Made by a program: the position numbers and the translations under genes. A stretch of 64,000 nucleotides of DNA from Rutidosis leptorrhynchoides (Eukaryota; Streptophyta; Magnoliopsida; Asterales; Asteraceae). The DNA lies in the NCBI RefSeq assembly GCF_046630445.1, contig NC_092341.1, positions 256,790,501-256,854,500 of the forward strand, given 5' to 3'. Positions within the stretch are counted from its first letter, which is position 1. Each line of letters begins with the position of its first letter. Shown piece after piece: positions 1 through 12,624 of this stretch. The notes beneath the pieces were generated by a model, which was given only the letters and a program-made list of their open reading frames with translations, was not told the origin of the DNA and ran no database searches.

Positions 1-2766
1 CGATGACTTAACGACTCAGTTAAAATGTATATACATGTAGTGTTTTAATATGTATTCATACACTTTTGAAAGACTTCAAAACACTTATCAAAATACTTCT
101 ACTTAACAAAAATGCTTACAATTACATCCTCGTTCAGTTTCATCAACAATTCAACTCGTATGCACCTTTATTCGTACTCGTACAATACACAGCTTTTAGA
201 TGTATGTACTATTGGTATATACAATCCAATGATCAGCTCTTAGCAGCTCATGTGACTCACCTAACACATGTAGGAACCATCATTTGGCAACTAGCATGAA
301 ATATCCCATAAAATTACAAAAATATTAGTAATCATTCATGACTTATTTACATGTAAACAAAATTACACATCCTTTATATCTAATCCATATATCAACGACC
401 AAAAACACCTACAAACACTTTAATTCTTCAATTTTCTTCATCTAATTGATCTCTCTCAAGTTCTATCTTCAAGTTCTAAGTGTTCTTCATAAATTCTATA
501 AGTTCTAGTTTCATAAAATTAAGAATACTTCCAAGTTTGCTAGCTTACTTCCAATCTTGTAAAGTGATCATCCAACCTCAAGAAATTTTTTTTATTTATA
601 GTAAGATATCTTTCTAATACAAGGTAATACTCATATTCAAACTTTGATTCAATTTCTATAACTATAACAATCTTATTTCGAGTGAAAATCTTACTTGAAC
701 TTGTTTTCGTGTCATGATTCTGCTTCAAGAACCTTCAAGCCATCCAAGGATCCTTTGAAGCTAGATCTATTTTTCTCATTTCCAGTAGGTTTATCCACAA
801 AACCTAAGGTAGTAATGATGTTCATAACATCATTCGATTCATATATATAAAACTACCTTATTCGAAGGTTTAAACATGAAATCACTAGAACATAGTTTAG
901 TTAATTCTAAACTTGTTCGCAAATAAAAGTTAATCCATCTAACTTGAATTTTAAAATCAACTAAACACATGTTCTATATCTATATTATATGCCAACTTAA
1001 TGATTTAAAACCTGGAAACACGAAAAACACCGTAAAACCGGACATACGCCGTCGTAGTAACACCGCGGGCTGTTTTGGGTTTGATAATTAAAAACTATGA
1101 TAAACTTTGATATAAAAGTTGTTCTTCTGGGAAAATGATTTTTCTTATAAACATGAAACTATATCCAAAAATCATGGTTAAACTCAAAGTGGAAATATGT
1201 TTTTCAAAATGGTCATCAAGACGTCGTTCTTTCGACTGAAATGACTACCTCTTACAAAAACGACTTGTAACTTATATTTTCGACTATAAACCTATACTTT
1301 TTCTATTTAGATTCATAAAATAGAGTTCAATATGAAACCATAGAAATTTGATTCACTCAAAACGGATTTAAAACGAAGAAGTTATGGGTAAAACATGATT
1401 GGATATTTTTTGATTGTTGTAGCTACGGGAAATATTGTAACAATTATATACAAATCATATCCTAGCTAACTAATATTGTAATATACATGTATTCTAATAT
1501 ATTATGTAATCTTGGAATACCATAGACACGTATGCAAATGTTTTGACATATCATATCGACCCATGTATATATATTATTTGGAACAACCATAGACACTCTA
1601 TATGCAGTAATGTTTGAGTTAGCTATACAGGGTTGAGGTTGATTTCCAAAATATATATACTTAGAGTTGTGATCTAGCCTGAGACGTGTATACACTGGGT
1701 CGTGGATTGGGTCAAGATAATATATATCAATTTATTTTCTGTACATCTAACTATGGACAACTAGTTGTAGGTTACTAATGAGGACAGCTGACTTAATAAA
1801 CTTAAAACATTAAAATGTATTAAAAATGTTGTAAATATATTTTGAACATACTTTAATATATATGTGCATATTTGTTATAGGTTCGTGAATCGACCAGTGG
1901 CCAAGTCTTACTTCTCGACGAAGTAAAAATATGTGAAAGTGAGTTATAGTCCCACTTTTAAAATCTAATATTTTGGGATGAGAATACATGCAGTTTTATA
2001 AATATTTTACGAAATAGACACAAGTAAATGAAACTACATTATATGGGTGAATGATCGAAGCCGAATATGCCCCTTTTTGCTTGGTATCCTAAGAATTAGT
2101 AAACCGATCTACTAATTGACGCGAATCCTAAAGATAGATCTATTGGGCCTAACGAATCCCATCCAAAGTACTAGATACTTTAGTACTTCGAATTCGTTTT
2201 TATCATGTTCGAAGGATTTCCCGGAATGATAGGGGATATTCTTATATGCATCTTGTTAATGTCGGTTACCAGGTGTTCACCATATGAATGAATTTTATCT
2301 CTATGTATGTGATGTATATTGAAATATGAAATCTTGTGGTCTATTATTATGATTTGATAATATATAGGTTAAACCTATAACTCACCAACATTTTTGTTGA
2401 CGTTTAAGCATGTTTATTCTCAGGTGATTATTAAGAGCTTCCGCTGTTGCATACTAAAATAAGGTCAAGATTTGGAGTCCATGCTTGTATGATATTATGT
2501 AAAAACTGCATTCAAGAAACTTATTTTTGATGTAATATATTCTTATTGTAAACCATTATATAATGGTCGTGTGTAAACGGTATATTTTAGATTATCATTT
2601 TTGATAATCTACGTAATGCTTTTTAAACCTTTATAGATAAAATAAAGGTTATGGTTGTTTTAAAAATGAATGCAGTCTTTGAAAAACGTCTCATATAGAG
2701 GTCAAAACCTCGCAACGAAATCAATTAATATGGAACTTTTATAATCAATATGAACGGGACATTTCA
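1..2766 (+). repeat. Partial LTR of a family A Ty3/gypsy element (3' LTR or solo LTR)
   Basis: This stretch is colinear with the reverse complement of the two LTRs at 23722-26976 and 33428-36686. Base 1 corresponds to about 26464, so roughly 510 bp of the LTR start lie outside the window. It ends GGGACATTTCA at 2766, the same LTR end as the complete copies. The sequence that follows (GCATAAGAGC) has no TGGTATCAGAGC primer site, so this is not a 5' LTR with its own interior to the right. It is either the 3' LTR of an element to the left or a solo LTR. It differs from the other two copies at many sites and is therefore older. A TTTATATC TATA-like sequence lies near 373. Confidence 0.9.
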
Positions 2767-5140
2767 GCATAAGAGCTGAAAATTAGAGTTTTATCATCAT
2801 TGGGTAATATAGATAAATCAATTTGATTTTGTGAAGAGTACGAGTGAAGCTATCGCAAAAGAGTGGAAATGAGTAAATACATGTTCGTCTTATCCGGTGA
2901 CGTAGCCACGGTTGATTTTTAGAATTCAAGGAATTTTAGAAGAAAATCTTCGAAATCTAAATAAGATTTGATTCTTCGAAAATTAAGAAATTTAGGATCC
3001 TCTTTGGTTAAATGAGATAATCTGTTTTGATTGCCCTGTCGGATATTTCACTATAAATCCACCCTCTTCATTTCCTTATTTTTACAGCTCATAACTTCTA
3101 TTCTTCCTCCCTTAATTCATACGTTAAAGCATTCGTCAATATGCTCCATCCAGTTCTGATTCTTGATATACTCCTAACTTTCATATCTGTCATTTTTCTT
3201 TTTCATCTGCCGTCGGAAGAATCTATTTACTTCTACTATACTCTTGGTTTTATAGTGTTTTTAGTTCTCCCATGTTTTTATATTGCTATATGCATCGATA
3301 TACACAGTTTGTAATTTCTGAGTTGTTGTTGGGCTTTATTTCTTCCCTTATATTTCGGAATCCCTGCTTCTGTCTTTCTATAATCACTGACATCCACAGT
3401 TAATGCTCTCTCCTATTTGCTGCGATTTATACTCCCATTTCTAATTTGGAGCTTCATCCTTTTGTTTTCTCTTCCCGACTTTAAGTCAAACGAATAATGG
3501 TCCAGAATTCGTAGACATGAATTTTTGGAATGAACATCGTTAATATTCTAAGAAGGAAATTGTAATGGCACGATCTTAATTTGTCAAATTACCAGAATAC
3601 CTCGAAAAAGACCGAATCATTAAGAAAAATATTTTCTTGATATGTTTAGAGGTTAAGTAGAATACAAGAGTCGTGTAACATGGCACATGATGACGTTATG
3701 GTCTGTGAATCATCACGTTCCATTTAAAAACTCAGCATGACTTACTGTAATATAATCACGTTGATCAAGTGTCATTATATTATACTAACTCATGCTTCAG
3801 TTCCCAACACTACTTCAAAAACATTCATATTTTACACTCGAAGGTTTCAGAATTTAGAAACTAAAACAATTTCCTTTCTGATGTAATACTGATATCACGG
3901 AGAGATAAAAGATTTCAGTTAAGAATAGTTATGAAAATATCTTCAGAAATATGGAGGATATTTATAATGAAAGATACGATGATATCTTAGAATATTTAGG
4001 ATAAGAGGATGATGAAGAATATAGTCCGCAAGGGTTTTAGAGTAAAGAGCAAGGTAATTGATAAGGATTTCAGTAGACACTGAATCATTTGGATTCTTTG
4101 AAGGTAGATTTCGTCTTTGTAATTTGTCCACAGTCTCCTTCATAGTTTGCTCAATCCGTTTTCCAGTTCCAAACCTTCTCTTTTTCTGAGCTTTGCCAAC
4201 ACACTATTCTTTATCATCAAACTTTTGACTGTTAAGATCGTTTACAGTTTTTGTTGCTTCATCAGCATTTTTTCAAAATTTGGAGAACTGGTTCGCAGTT
4301 TAGGGTGTTTTTCAGAAACTTCACATTCGAAGTCTGTAAGTCTTGGAGGTAGACGTTATATGTATATATATATAACTGTTGGCGTAAAATTGCTGTCAAA
4401 TTCAAAATACTGATTGCTAATCCCCAGTAGTTGGTATGACAATCATTGTTACAAGTTGTAGATGAGTACTTGATAAAGTTTCAATGAATAAGTATCGTGA
4501 TTTTTCGGAGAGGCTTAAAGATCAATGAAGTTGTTGATAAGTTTACTGCTAATGTGGCGAGATATGAAAAGGTTCCCTGGTAACAATGATGAAGGGGTAA
4601 TCGTTATAATAAGGCTTATTCGAATGAACAATTGAAGGTGATTTGCTGGAGCCGTGACAAAACTGTCTATTCTGAAAAGAGATTGAAAAGTTATTTTAGC
4701 TAATAAATGCCAAACGGTCTGACAAGGATACGTGTTAAACTAAGACTTTGGTTTCGAGAGTTTTTCAGATACATAACTGTGGGCAACATGTGGTTGGATC
4801 ATCATCTCGATTGTTCATTATTTGAAGTGTCTTCAGGAATTTCGAAGGGTTTGAACACATATTGTAATCGTTAATATACATATGATGTTCTAGCACAATT
4901 TTGAAGTTAAAGTATAGCTTTGAAAGATGTAGGAATCTAAGAGTGATGTCTTCTGTTAAATCTTGACTTGGATTTTGATTTGTCAAAATTAGAATATGCA
5001 ATCAAATTTGGATGAAAATGGTTGTTTTGATTTCTATGAAAGAATGTATATTGTTGTGAAAGTAGTGAGTATAGTTGATGATTTGCTAAATCAGAATCTA
5101 AGGATATAACATATTGATTATGAATTTTTATGTATCTCTC
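2767..5140. other. AT-rich stretch without a recognisable gene, probably decayed element B interior
   Basis: No convincing gene is visible. Open frames are short (up to about 88 codons) and resemble nothing I know. On the plus strand a promoter-like CTATAAATCCACC lies near 3052, followed by a pyrimidine-rich leader, as in LTR promoters, but no matching second copy occurs in the window. On the minus strand the region would follow the accessory ORF and motif of element B, where gag is expected, but no gag is readable. It may be strongly decayed or replaced interior sequence. Confidence 0.4.
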
Positions 5141-5160
5141 GGGTATTACCTACCCATTAA
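5141..5160 (-). other. PPT-like inverted-repeat motif of element B
   Basis: On the minus strand the sequence reads TTAATGGGTAGGTAATACCC. The family A element has the closely related TTAACGGGTAGGTACTACCC at 31574-31593, also between its accessory ORFs and gag. Another TTAACGGGTAGGTAC abuts its 3' LTR, where a polypurine tract belongs. The GGGTA and TACCC arms can pair. Conservation between diverged subfamilies suggests a function. Confidence 0.5.
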
Positions 5161-5443
5161 AAAATATTCACAAGTAATGTTTTGTACCAAAGAATTTTAT
5201 TACAATCTTTATGAAAATATATGTATATTTTCATAAGATGTAATACAGATTTGATGAGTTAAGTTCATTTGATCTTAGGCTGGAATTAGAAATGAATAAT
5301 ATCTAACATTAGAGATTACATAATTGCCACAGAATGTTTCTCCAATGAAGTTATAGATTAATACTTCATCGGTTATTGTTGTTGGTACTCCTTGGTATCT
5401 ATGGTGCGTGTGATGTTGATGCTCGAGGTACAGATTGTGATGT

Positions 5444-5954
5444 TCAGGTGTGGGATACGGATGTTGTTGTTGGTGGTGGTGATGGTACTGTTGTTGCCGG
5501 TGCCGCTGCTGGTGTTTGTAACATTTGTACCATATTCTCCAAAGCCATTACCCGAGCTCGAAGCTCGCCGGCTTCTTCTATTACTCCGGGATGATTGGTG
5601 GTTCGGACGAGTGGGTGAATAAGATCTAGAATGTGAGATAATATGTAATCGTGACGAGACACTCTGGAAATGAGAGAGAAAATGGTGTCTCGAACAGGTT
5701 CGCCTGTAAGTGCTTCAGGTTCTTCACCAAGAGGGCAATGTGGTGGATGGAAGCTACGAACCTTCTTCTTGTCTTCAATGATTAAGTAGACTACGAACCC
5801 ATCCCCAATTCATCCAAAATAGATGATGGCTAATTGGTTGATCCATTTCGGTCACACTGCTCTCGGAGCTCGAGTGAAACTCCATATCGGAATTCGAGGG
5901 ACTTGAACTAGTGGAGAGTTCCATTTCGTACGATTGAATAAAGGATTTTTCCAT
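5444..5954 (-). pseudogene. Accessory ORF of element B (frameshifted), between primer site and gag position
   Basis: An ATG at 5954 (minus) opens a Ser- and Glu-rich frame beginning MEKSFIQSYEMELSTSS that contains MDQPISHHLFWMNWGW and then stops. The reading continues in another frame through PLGEEPEALTGEPVRD and HPGVIEEAGELRARVMALE, a probable coiled coil, followed by an Ala/Pro/Thr-rich tail ending at 5444. At least one frameshift near 5780 has broken it. It lies just downstream of the primer site at 6342-6353, the position of the accessory ORFs in the family A element at 31782-33218, but it resembles neither of them. Its function is unknown. I have an impression of similar ORFs in Asteraceae gypsy elements but could not check this. 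Confidence 0.6.
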
Positions 5955-6341
5955 ATGAAATGATTTCCGGCTATCGGATGGTATTCTAATTACATAGAAT
6001 ATCTATATATATAAAGCAAAATATTTCATAGATTACAGAGGAATTTACAGAATATGTTAGGCAAAGTTTACAGTAACAGATACGCTAAGATATGAATTAG
6101 CAGATACGCTAAGATATGAATTTCGTCTATACACTATTCATGCAATCAATGCAGTAAGATGTGTCTAGACTAAGAATGATATGCAGGTAATTTTCTAAGG
6201 GTGATAAGCAGATGATTTTCGACTAGAAATGATAAGCAAAACTTCTGACATGCAGTTAAGGTCGATATCCAGACTCACTAATGCATCTAAATAACTATTC
6301 GTCAGACATACTAATGCAAGACCTGGTTCGCTAAGACCACC

Positions 6342-6353
6342 GCTCTGATACCA
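6342..6353 (-). other. Primer-binding site of element B (initiator tRNA-Met)
   Basis: The minus strand reads TGGTATCAGAGC two bases from the inner end of the LTR at 6356. This matches the 3' end of plant initiator tRNA-Met and shows that 6356-9748 is the 5' LTR of a minus-strand element. The 100 bp further inside resemble the leader of the family A element (common words CAGACTCACTAATGCATC and CTAAGACCA). Confidence 0.85.
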
Positions 6354-7456
6354 ACTGAAACGACCCGTCCATATTACTATAAACGCAGTACATTATTCAT
6401 TGGTCCCATAGCTAGGTATTTTACCTCTATATGATACGTTTTAGAAAATATTGCATTCGTTTCTTAAAAAGCACACCATTATTATACATAATGAATGTTT
6501 TAAACAAATGGGCGATTATTTAAGAAATAATCCCCAAAATATATCGGTTTCCAAATACTACACACTTGACATAACAGTCTAATAAAATATATGACAAAGG
6601 TTTTATTGAATGCAACACTTCATTTAAACAAAAGCATGAGACTTCATGCACAGCTTGCTCAGATAATGCAACAGCGGAAGACTTTCTTAAGGACCTGAAA
6701 ATAAACATGCTTAAACAGTCAACACAAAGGTTGGTGAGATATATAGGTTTAAAGCTAGCATCAATATAAGTATAGACCACAATATTTCAGTTTCCATAAA
6801 TATCCGTACACTCGCAAGTGTATAAAAGTATTCTATAAGTTGTTGAGCGCTTCGGTAACCATACTTAACAATTAATGTGGCATATTCCCTTTATTATGAA
6901 ATCTCCCTACACTGTACCAAGTGTAGTAAAAACGAAGTACTATGCAACCGTTTACGATACTAGAGCGACTAGCCCGGTTGGGGTTGTCAAACCCGATAGA
7001 TCTATCAATAGGATTCGCGCTTACATGTTCTTACAACATGTAAATATTAGTTACCAAGCTATTAGGGAAGATATGCAAGGTGGTACAACTCAACGTAGAA
7101 TATATTTTAAGTACTTGTGTCCATGGCGTAAATCATAAAATGCATGTATTCTCATCCCAAAATATTTTTAGAGTTTAAAAATGGGACTATATACTCACGG
7201 TAGTAAAAGTATATTAATAATAAGTTTTCAGCTTATTAAAAATATGGTCGTCGTCCTTGGATTCACGAACCTATAACAATAATAATGATTCAGATAATAA
7301 TACAACATGTGAATAAAATAAAACAAGTTCATAGAATACTCATATATTAATTTTTAACATTTTTATGTTAGTAGTCCTTTGTTAGTAGTCCAAAATAGTC
7401 CGAAATGTCCAACAGTTCAATAATCGGTATATATATAATCTTAGAATTACCCCACG

Positions 7457-7591
7457 ACGTATTGTATACGTACTGTCTTTGCATCAACCCAGAGACGTAT
7501 TGTATACGTATTGTCTTAGAATTTATCAAAACGTATTGTATACTTATTGTCTTAGGATTTATCAAAACGTATTGTATACTTATTGTCATGG
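7457..7591. repeat. 36-bp tandem repeat, about 3.7 copies
   Basis: Units start at 7457, 7495, 7531 and 7567 with ACGTATTGTATAC and continue TTATTGTCTTAGGATTTATC with small differences. The first unit is two bases longer and more diverged, and the last is cut short. Family A LTRs have only one GTGTATACGTAT-like copy at the matching place, so the expansion is specific to this LTR. Confidence 0.85.
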
Positions 7592-7607
7592 AATGTACCA
7601 AGATGAT

Positions 7608-7708
<101 letters not shown>

Positions 7709-9002
7709 CTCGGAATTAACTAAGATTATAATATTTTATTATACTAATGATAACATGTCCAAATATATATAGGATATAGGAAAAGTTAGCAAAGATATGG
7801 TTAATATAGTTTTTACAATATAAATTTCGTCCATACAACATTAATTTTAGCAGATTTTGTTTTGCTCGCCAAATATTCATTACAACTCCGTTTAAAGTGA
7901 ATCAAATTGCTATGGATTATTTAAGAAGTTAATTTTTCAAAAACAATTCGAAAAGTTCAGCCCATGTATTAATATTCAGAGTTTTACTCTCTTTTTGTGC
8001 CGGTGGATAGATTTGGAAGAATCCCGGCACCCACCCAATATATGATTTTTGATAAAATACTTTCACTTTGTCTAAAATCATGAAAAAAATACTGGAAGTC
8101 TTATTTAGATATATTAACATATTTCCAAAGTCTTAGCCTTGAACTCAAAGTCTAAGATAGGTTTTTAATTCCCAACCCAAAACAGCCCGCATTTTACCGA
8201 ATGGAGATTAAACGATATATGTTAAGTTTCAATGTGTTCTTCATATGTACAAGTTATAAGTTCTTATATTAACTTAATATAACATCATAATACATATAAA
8301 TAAGTGTAATTAGAGTAAAGTTAGAAAGATTAGATTAGTTCTTCGAACAAGTTTAGAATCAACTAAACTATGTTCTAGTTTATAAACTCTTATATAGATA
8401 GCTATAAACATATGAATTGAACAAGAGTTGAAGTAGAGTTTTTACCTCAAGTTTAGAATGTAAAGTTATTGGAAAGAAGTAGTAGAACAAAACTTGAGAG
8501 AGTTCTTGCAAGTGTGTGTGAAAATTGGAAGTAAAATTTGGAAAATGAATGTGTAAAAATGAGTTAGAAATGGTGCTTATTTATAGGCTTCAAAATTTGG
8601 GTTTTAGTAAAAATATCTAAGATAAGTTAAAATGTATTAAGTCATAGATGAAATATTAAATTGATTAGGTCATGGATGACATATTACACAAATAATTGCA
8701 GATTTCTATTGGTATATACTAATAGTAAATACTTCTAGAAGCTGTGTATAATATGGGTATGAATACGAGTAGAATTCTTGAGGAAATTGAACGGAAATAT
8801 GAGTATAGCTATCCTTTATATGTATTTGTATATTATAAAGTGTATTCAATACTTTTTTAGGATGTATTTACACTCGTAATACATTGTATGTAAATACATT
8901 TTAACATAAGTTAATTACGTCGTTTAAATAGTAACATATATATTGTTCAAAATCTCTTTAAATTAGTAGTATAAAAATATATATATAATACTTTGTTAAT
9001 AT

Positions 9003-9489
9003 CAGTGTTGTAAAAGTCGGCCGACTTGACCGACGCGTTGACCGACGCGTCGTTTTTTTGGGTTCTCCGTCCCGTTTTTCTGAAAATGACTCAAAAGACG
9101 GTCAAAGCTAAAAGTTCTGTCAAAGACGGTCAAAGTTGGTCAAAAACGGTCAAAATCATTCAAATTTTTTTCAAGATGTGATATGTTTTAAAATTAGGGT
9201 ACGTTTTCATTTTTTGGGCCGCTCTTTTCTCTGTATCCTTACTGATTATGTACTCGGTAACATTAATTAAGTTTGAAGTTTGATTGTATTTAATTTCAAG
9301 TTCTTATTTAAGAAATTTATGGTACAGAATCAACTATTTTATGCATATATAAATATATATTTAAGAAATTATCAATAAAGTCAACATTGGTCAACGACCG
9401 ATGCGTCCCCGATGCGTCCCCGACTCGGCCGACGCATCCTTTTTAAGTCTCGACCGATGCGTCCCCGACTCGCGACTTTTACAACCTTG
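9003..9489. mobile_element. Non-autonomous hAT miniature element (MITE) with 8-bp TSD
   Basis: The left end CAGTGTTGTAAAAGTCG and the reverse complement of the right end, CAAGGTTGTAAAAGTCG, match at 15 of 17 positions. The 8 bp on each side are identical, GTTAATAT at 8995-9002 and 9490-9497, as expected for hAT transposition. The 487-bp element has no coding sequence. Both subterminal zones repeat short words: GACCGACGCG and GACGGTCAAA variants on the left, GACCGATGCGTCCCCGA on the right. Such subterminal repeats are usual transposase contact sites. It sits inside the LTR of element B and so is younger than that insertion. Confidence 0.88.
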
Positions 9490-9748
9490 GTTAATATACT
9501 TAATGAGGTACTTAACTATCATACATTCAAGTTAGATATAATCCATATATCCATATATATACATAAGTATATGTTTAATACAAGTCATGACGTTCGTGAA
9601 TCGTCGAACAAATGGTTGGTCAATTGTTTGTATGAAACTCATTTCAGAAGTTTTAAAACTTGTCAAAATTTATTACTTATCATGTCGGAATAATGTTATC
9701 ATGTAAAGATTAAGTTTAAATTTTGGTCGAAAATTTCCGGGTCGTCAC

Positions 9749-10255
9749 ACCCATCGGGTACGGGTCTTTTTAACATCCCTAACCTTGTTGTAGTTGAGCG
9801 GAAAAAAATTGTTTATGTGTGTTTATTGCTACACAACTTGGGGTGTCTTTCTACGAACCCTAAAGGCCTATATTTATAGTGGAAACTAAAACCTTAAATT
9901 TATCCCTACTCCAATATAGGACAATTTCCATTTCCCTTAAAATTTTGCACCAAACAAGCAACTTTAAGAAACGATATCTCATTCACCTTTATTTTATTTT
10001 GAACACAGCTTAGTTCGTTGTAAAACCCTCATTAGATACTACAAAACCCACTGAAAAGCTACTAATATAGATTACTCTATTATATATTAATAAGTGTCCA
10101 AAGTTCGTGAAAATACATATGTTTTAACCAATACACAAAACAACAACATACCCAATCCCACATGTTTTAACCAATGTTTCCGAAAAACAATAGCATGACA
10201 TCGACTTTGCTAACTAGTTGGACAAGATTTGTTGGAATCCTAATTTGGAAAGTCA
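9749..10255. other. Spacer between element B and the Mutator-like element
   Basis: About 500 bp of AT-rich sequence with no open frame of note. It begins CCCATCGGGTACGGGTC directly after the LTR end and includes a TATATTTATAG TATA-like word near 9868. I see no gene or known repeat in it. Confidence 0.4.
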
Positions 10256-10264
10256 TCAAATACC

Positions 10265-10522
10265 GAATTTTTTGGCCTAATAGTATTTATTTTTAACGAG
10301 TTTACAATATTGGATGAATGATTTACGAATCTAGTATAACCGAGTTCGCCAAAATCGGTTAAGTACAAATCACATCAATCCGGTTTTTCCAAACTCGATT
10401 TCCGATTATGTAGCATTTTTGCTGGTAAATTCGGCCAAATGTTTAACCCTTCACAAACCGGTGTTGGCAAACTTGGTTTATCAGAACTTACACGAAAACC
10501 GTGTTAGCCAAATACGGTTTAT
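10265..10522. repeat. Left terminal inverted repeat of the MULE
   Basis: It matches the reverse complement of 13370-13619 in order, through GAATTTTTTGG, ACGAATCTAGTAT, AGTACAAATCACA, TTTTTGCTGGTAAAT and GTTAGCCA. Identity is roughly three quarters. It contains several near-palindromic words of the type CCGAGTTNGCNAAACTCGG. Confidence 0.8.
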
Positions 10523-10660
10523 CTCAACCCTAAATGAAACTCTAATTTATTCCTTACTCTATATATTTAGAACATCGTAACACAAAAAAATGTAACAATT
10601 TTTCATAACTAATTTGAAATCAAATTTTTTAGTTTTAGTAAACTAAATTTTAAATAAATA

Positions 10661-11358
10661 ATGAAAGATGATTATGATTTTCTTGCAAATTTAACCGAAT
10701 CTGAAATTTTTGAACTGTTTCTAATCCTTGACAGTTCATCTCAATCTCAGCCTCAAATTATAACACCACCACCATCACCAATGCCAGTTCCAAACTGTAT
10801 TCATGATTACGTTGAACTTAGGTACAATATTCCGGGTCCGACGAGTGTTCTCAAGACTACTTCTCGTTGTAGAAGCCAAGTTCAAAATAACCATGGTGAA
10901 CATTCATGGTCTACCCAGGAATTTATAATGGAAGTACTCGAAGAAGCATCATATGATGATAATTTTGAACAAATTATGTGGCTTTCTGCGATACAGTGGG
11001 TGTATCCTGATAGTGGTAATAATCTATCATGTTTTATGTTCCTTAAAGTTAAATTAAATATATCATAACTATAACATTTTGTTTGTGTTTTTGAGTGCAG
11101 GGGAGTCGACTTAGGAGGAATACCTGGTTATCTGAGAAAAGGGGAATCGACAGGGTGGTCGTGTTCTTAAAACTTGTGTTTCAAATGCTTTGGGTGATTC
11201 TCAAATTGTGATAAAAGTAAGATCCTCATGATGATATAATTTGCATATTAGTATGTGGTATTTTATAATTGATTACTTTTAAGTTTACTTTAATATTTAG
11301 GATACTACAGGTTCTATTCCTGGCATTGCTCATCATAAAACCGTTGAAGTGGTCAAAG
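10661..11358 (+). pseudogene. HROB-like (homologous recombination OB-fold protein) fragment in the MULE
   Basis: The first exon-like segment (10661-11015) encodes a short acidic N-terminus, a Pro-rich linker, IPGPTSVL, then WSTQEFIMEVLEEASYDDNF and WLSAIQWV. After a possible intron (11016-11100, GT..AG), a segment reads GRVLKTCVSNALGDSQIVIK in another frame. After a second possible intron (11217-11300) comes DTTGSIPGIAHHKTVEVVK. The order and wording fit the plant HROB family: IPGP motif, STQE helix, then an OB-fold strand set around NALGD. HROB acts with MCM8-MCM9 in recombination repair. The frame does not hold across the second segment, and an in-frame stop follows the first junction, so this copy is broken. 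The family match is from memory. Confidence 0.6.
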
Positions 11359-11930
11359 GTATATGTGTTCGATGTGTTTTGGTATTCCTAAATGTTTCTG
11401 CATTTTATCAATAAATATTCATCATATAATTCCTTTAACATTACCATGAAGAACTTGGTAAATGTATTCTACAAAGACGATTATGAACTTACATCAATAT
11501 TTTACTTTCTTTCAAATCATTTCTTTACAGATGGTGTATCAACTTTGTTCAGGGGATAATTAGCTTTCAAATATTATGTTGATTGTATCATATTTGATAT
11601 TGTTGTAGAAATTTAAATTTTAAATGTTAATGTTATTTGTGTAAGTTTTTTATTATTTTTATTGTTATTTGTCTTTTGTTTATGAAAAAAGATTTTGTAT
11701 CATTTTTTGATGTTAATATTTTATATCCTTATGCATATATCCCTAATCAATTTAACCTAAATCAAATCAATTAGATTGTAAATCTTGATTAATTAAAAGT
11801 AAAATCTTTACTATGTCTATATTAAGAACCATCCACCAAACTCATATACCCCGCATTTTGCTATCTTCAAAATCTTCTATCTACCAAACTTACATACACC
11901 CTAATTAATCAAACCCCAAATTCAGATGGC

Positions 11931-12321
11931 AACTGTTTCTGCAAATGTGGCAAACAAGTTGTAATCAAAATGGCTTGGACGGTTAACAATCCCGGTCGTA
12001 GGTTTTACAGTTGGCCTGATTACCCGGTACAATATAACTCAATCTCTCAAACGTTGTGTTCGGTTTTGAAAATGATTAACATTTTTGTTTTTTGTTCATG
12101 AAGGTCTCGTAATTGCGGTTGGCTTGGTTGGCACGCTCAAGAACCCATCGTCAATGGACAACAATAATTGTGTTAGAACAACGGGAGAAAAATGAGATTC
12201 TCTAACGAAATCTGTTAACTCAGACGCTGCCGCCAAGATTGCTAAAGCAACAAAGAAAAAGATGAAGCTGCTTTTATTTTCTATATGGACAACATTTATG
12301 TTGTTATATGTTTATGTGTAA
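11931..12321 (+). pseudogene. GRF-type zinc-finger gene fragment in the MULE
   Basis: The plus strand encodes CFCKCGKQVVIKMAWTVNNP followed by GRRFYSWPDYP. After a possible intron (12027-12103, GT..AG) comes NCGWLGWHAQEP. The spacing of CxC, NPGRRFY and CGW fits the GRF zinc finger (zf-GRF). The third Cys-equivalent position is Trp here (FYSW instead of FYSC). The last part encodes Lys-rich KATKKKMKLLLFS and a hydrophobic end, as in short plant GRF proteins with a C-terminal membrane anchor. The only nearby ATG (11926) is out of frame and further frameshifts occur, so this is a captured relic. Confidence 0.65.
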
Positions 12322-12624
12322 AATGAGTTGCTATGATGTTAAGCTTTTAATAGTTCTCAACCTATTTCGTTATCGATAACAATCACATTATAAATACTAG
12401 TGAGTTAAACACGTACAATATGAAAAGGACAAATATTACACAAACTACAAATTATATTAAGATTCTTAAAATGTGCGTGCCTTTCCCGGTTTGTAATATT
12501 CGCCACTAGTTGTACAGTTAATATAACGATATACGTTGGTTAGCTGAGGACCGTAAAGGTATGGATCCGTCCTAGAAACCCTTTCCTCTTGCATTCTACT
12601 AGCAGTGATGTATCCGGTATTAAA

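Noticed and set aside
66-299. 77-codon frame conserved in all three family A LTRs (also 26167-26400 and 35873-36106 minus)
   Set aside because: It starts at TTG, not ATG. Between the two LTR types I count five replacement and three silent changes, as expected without protein-level constraint. It is shared because the LTR is shared.
1-2766. Pairing of the LTR at 1-2766 with the LTR at 6356-9748 as one element
   Set aside because: They are in opposite orientation and belong to different subfamilies (ends TGTAGTGACCCG and TGTGACGACCCG), so they cannot be the two LTRs of one insertion.
9412-9693. 93-codon frame on the plus strand
   Set aside because: It begins inside the hAT MITE and continues into LTR sequence across the insertion boundary, so it cannot be an ancestral gene.
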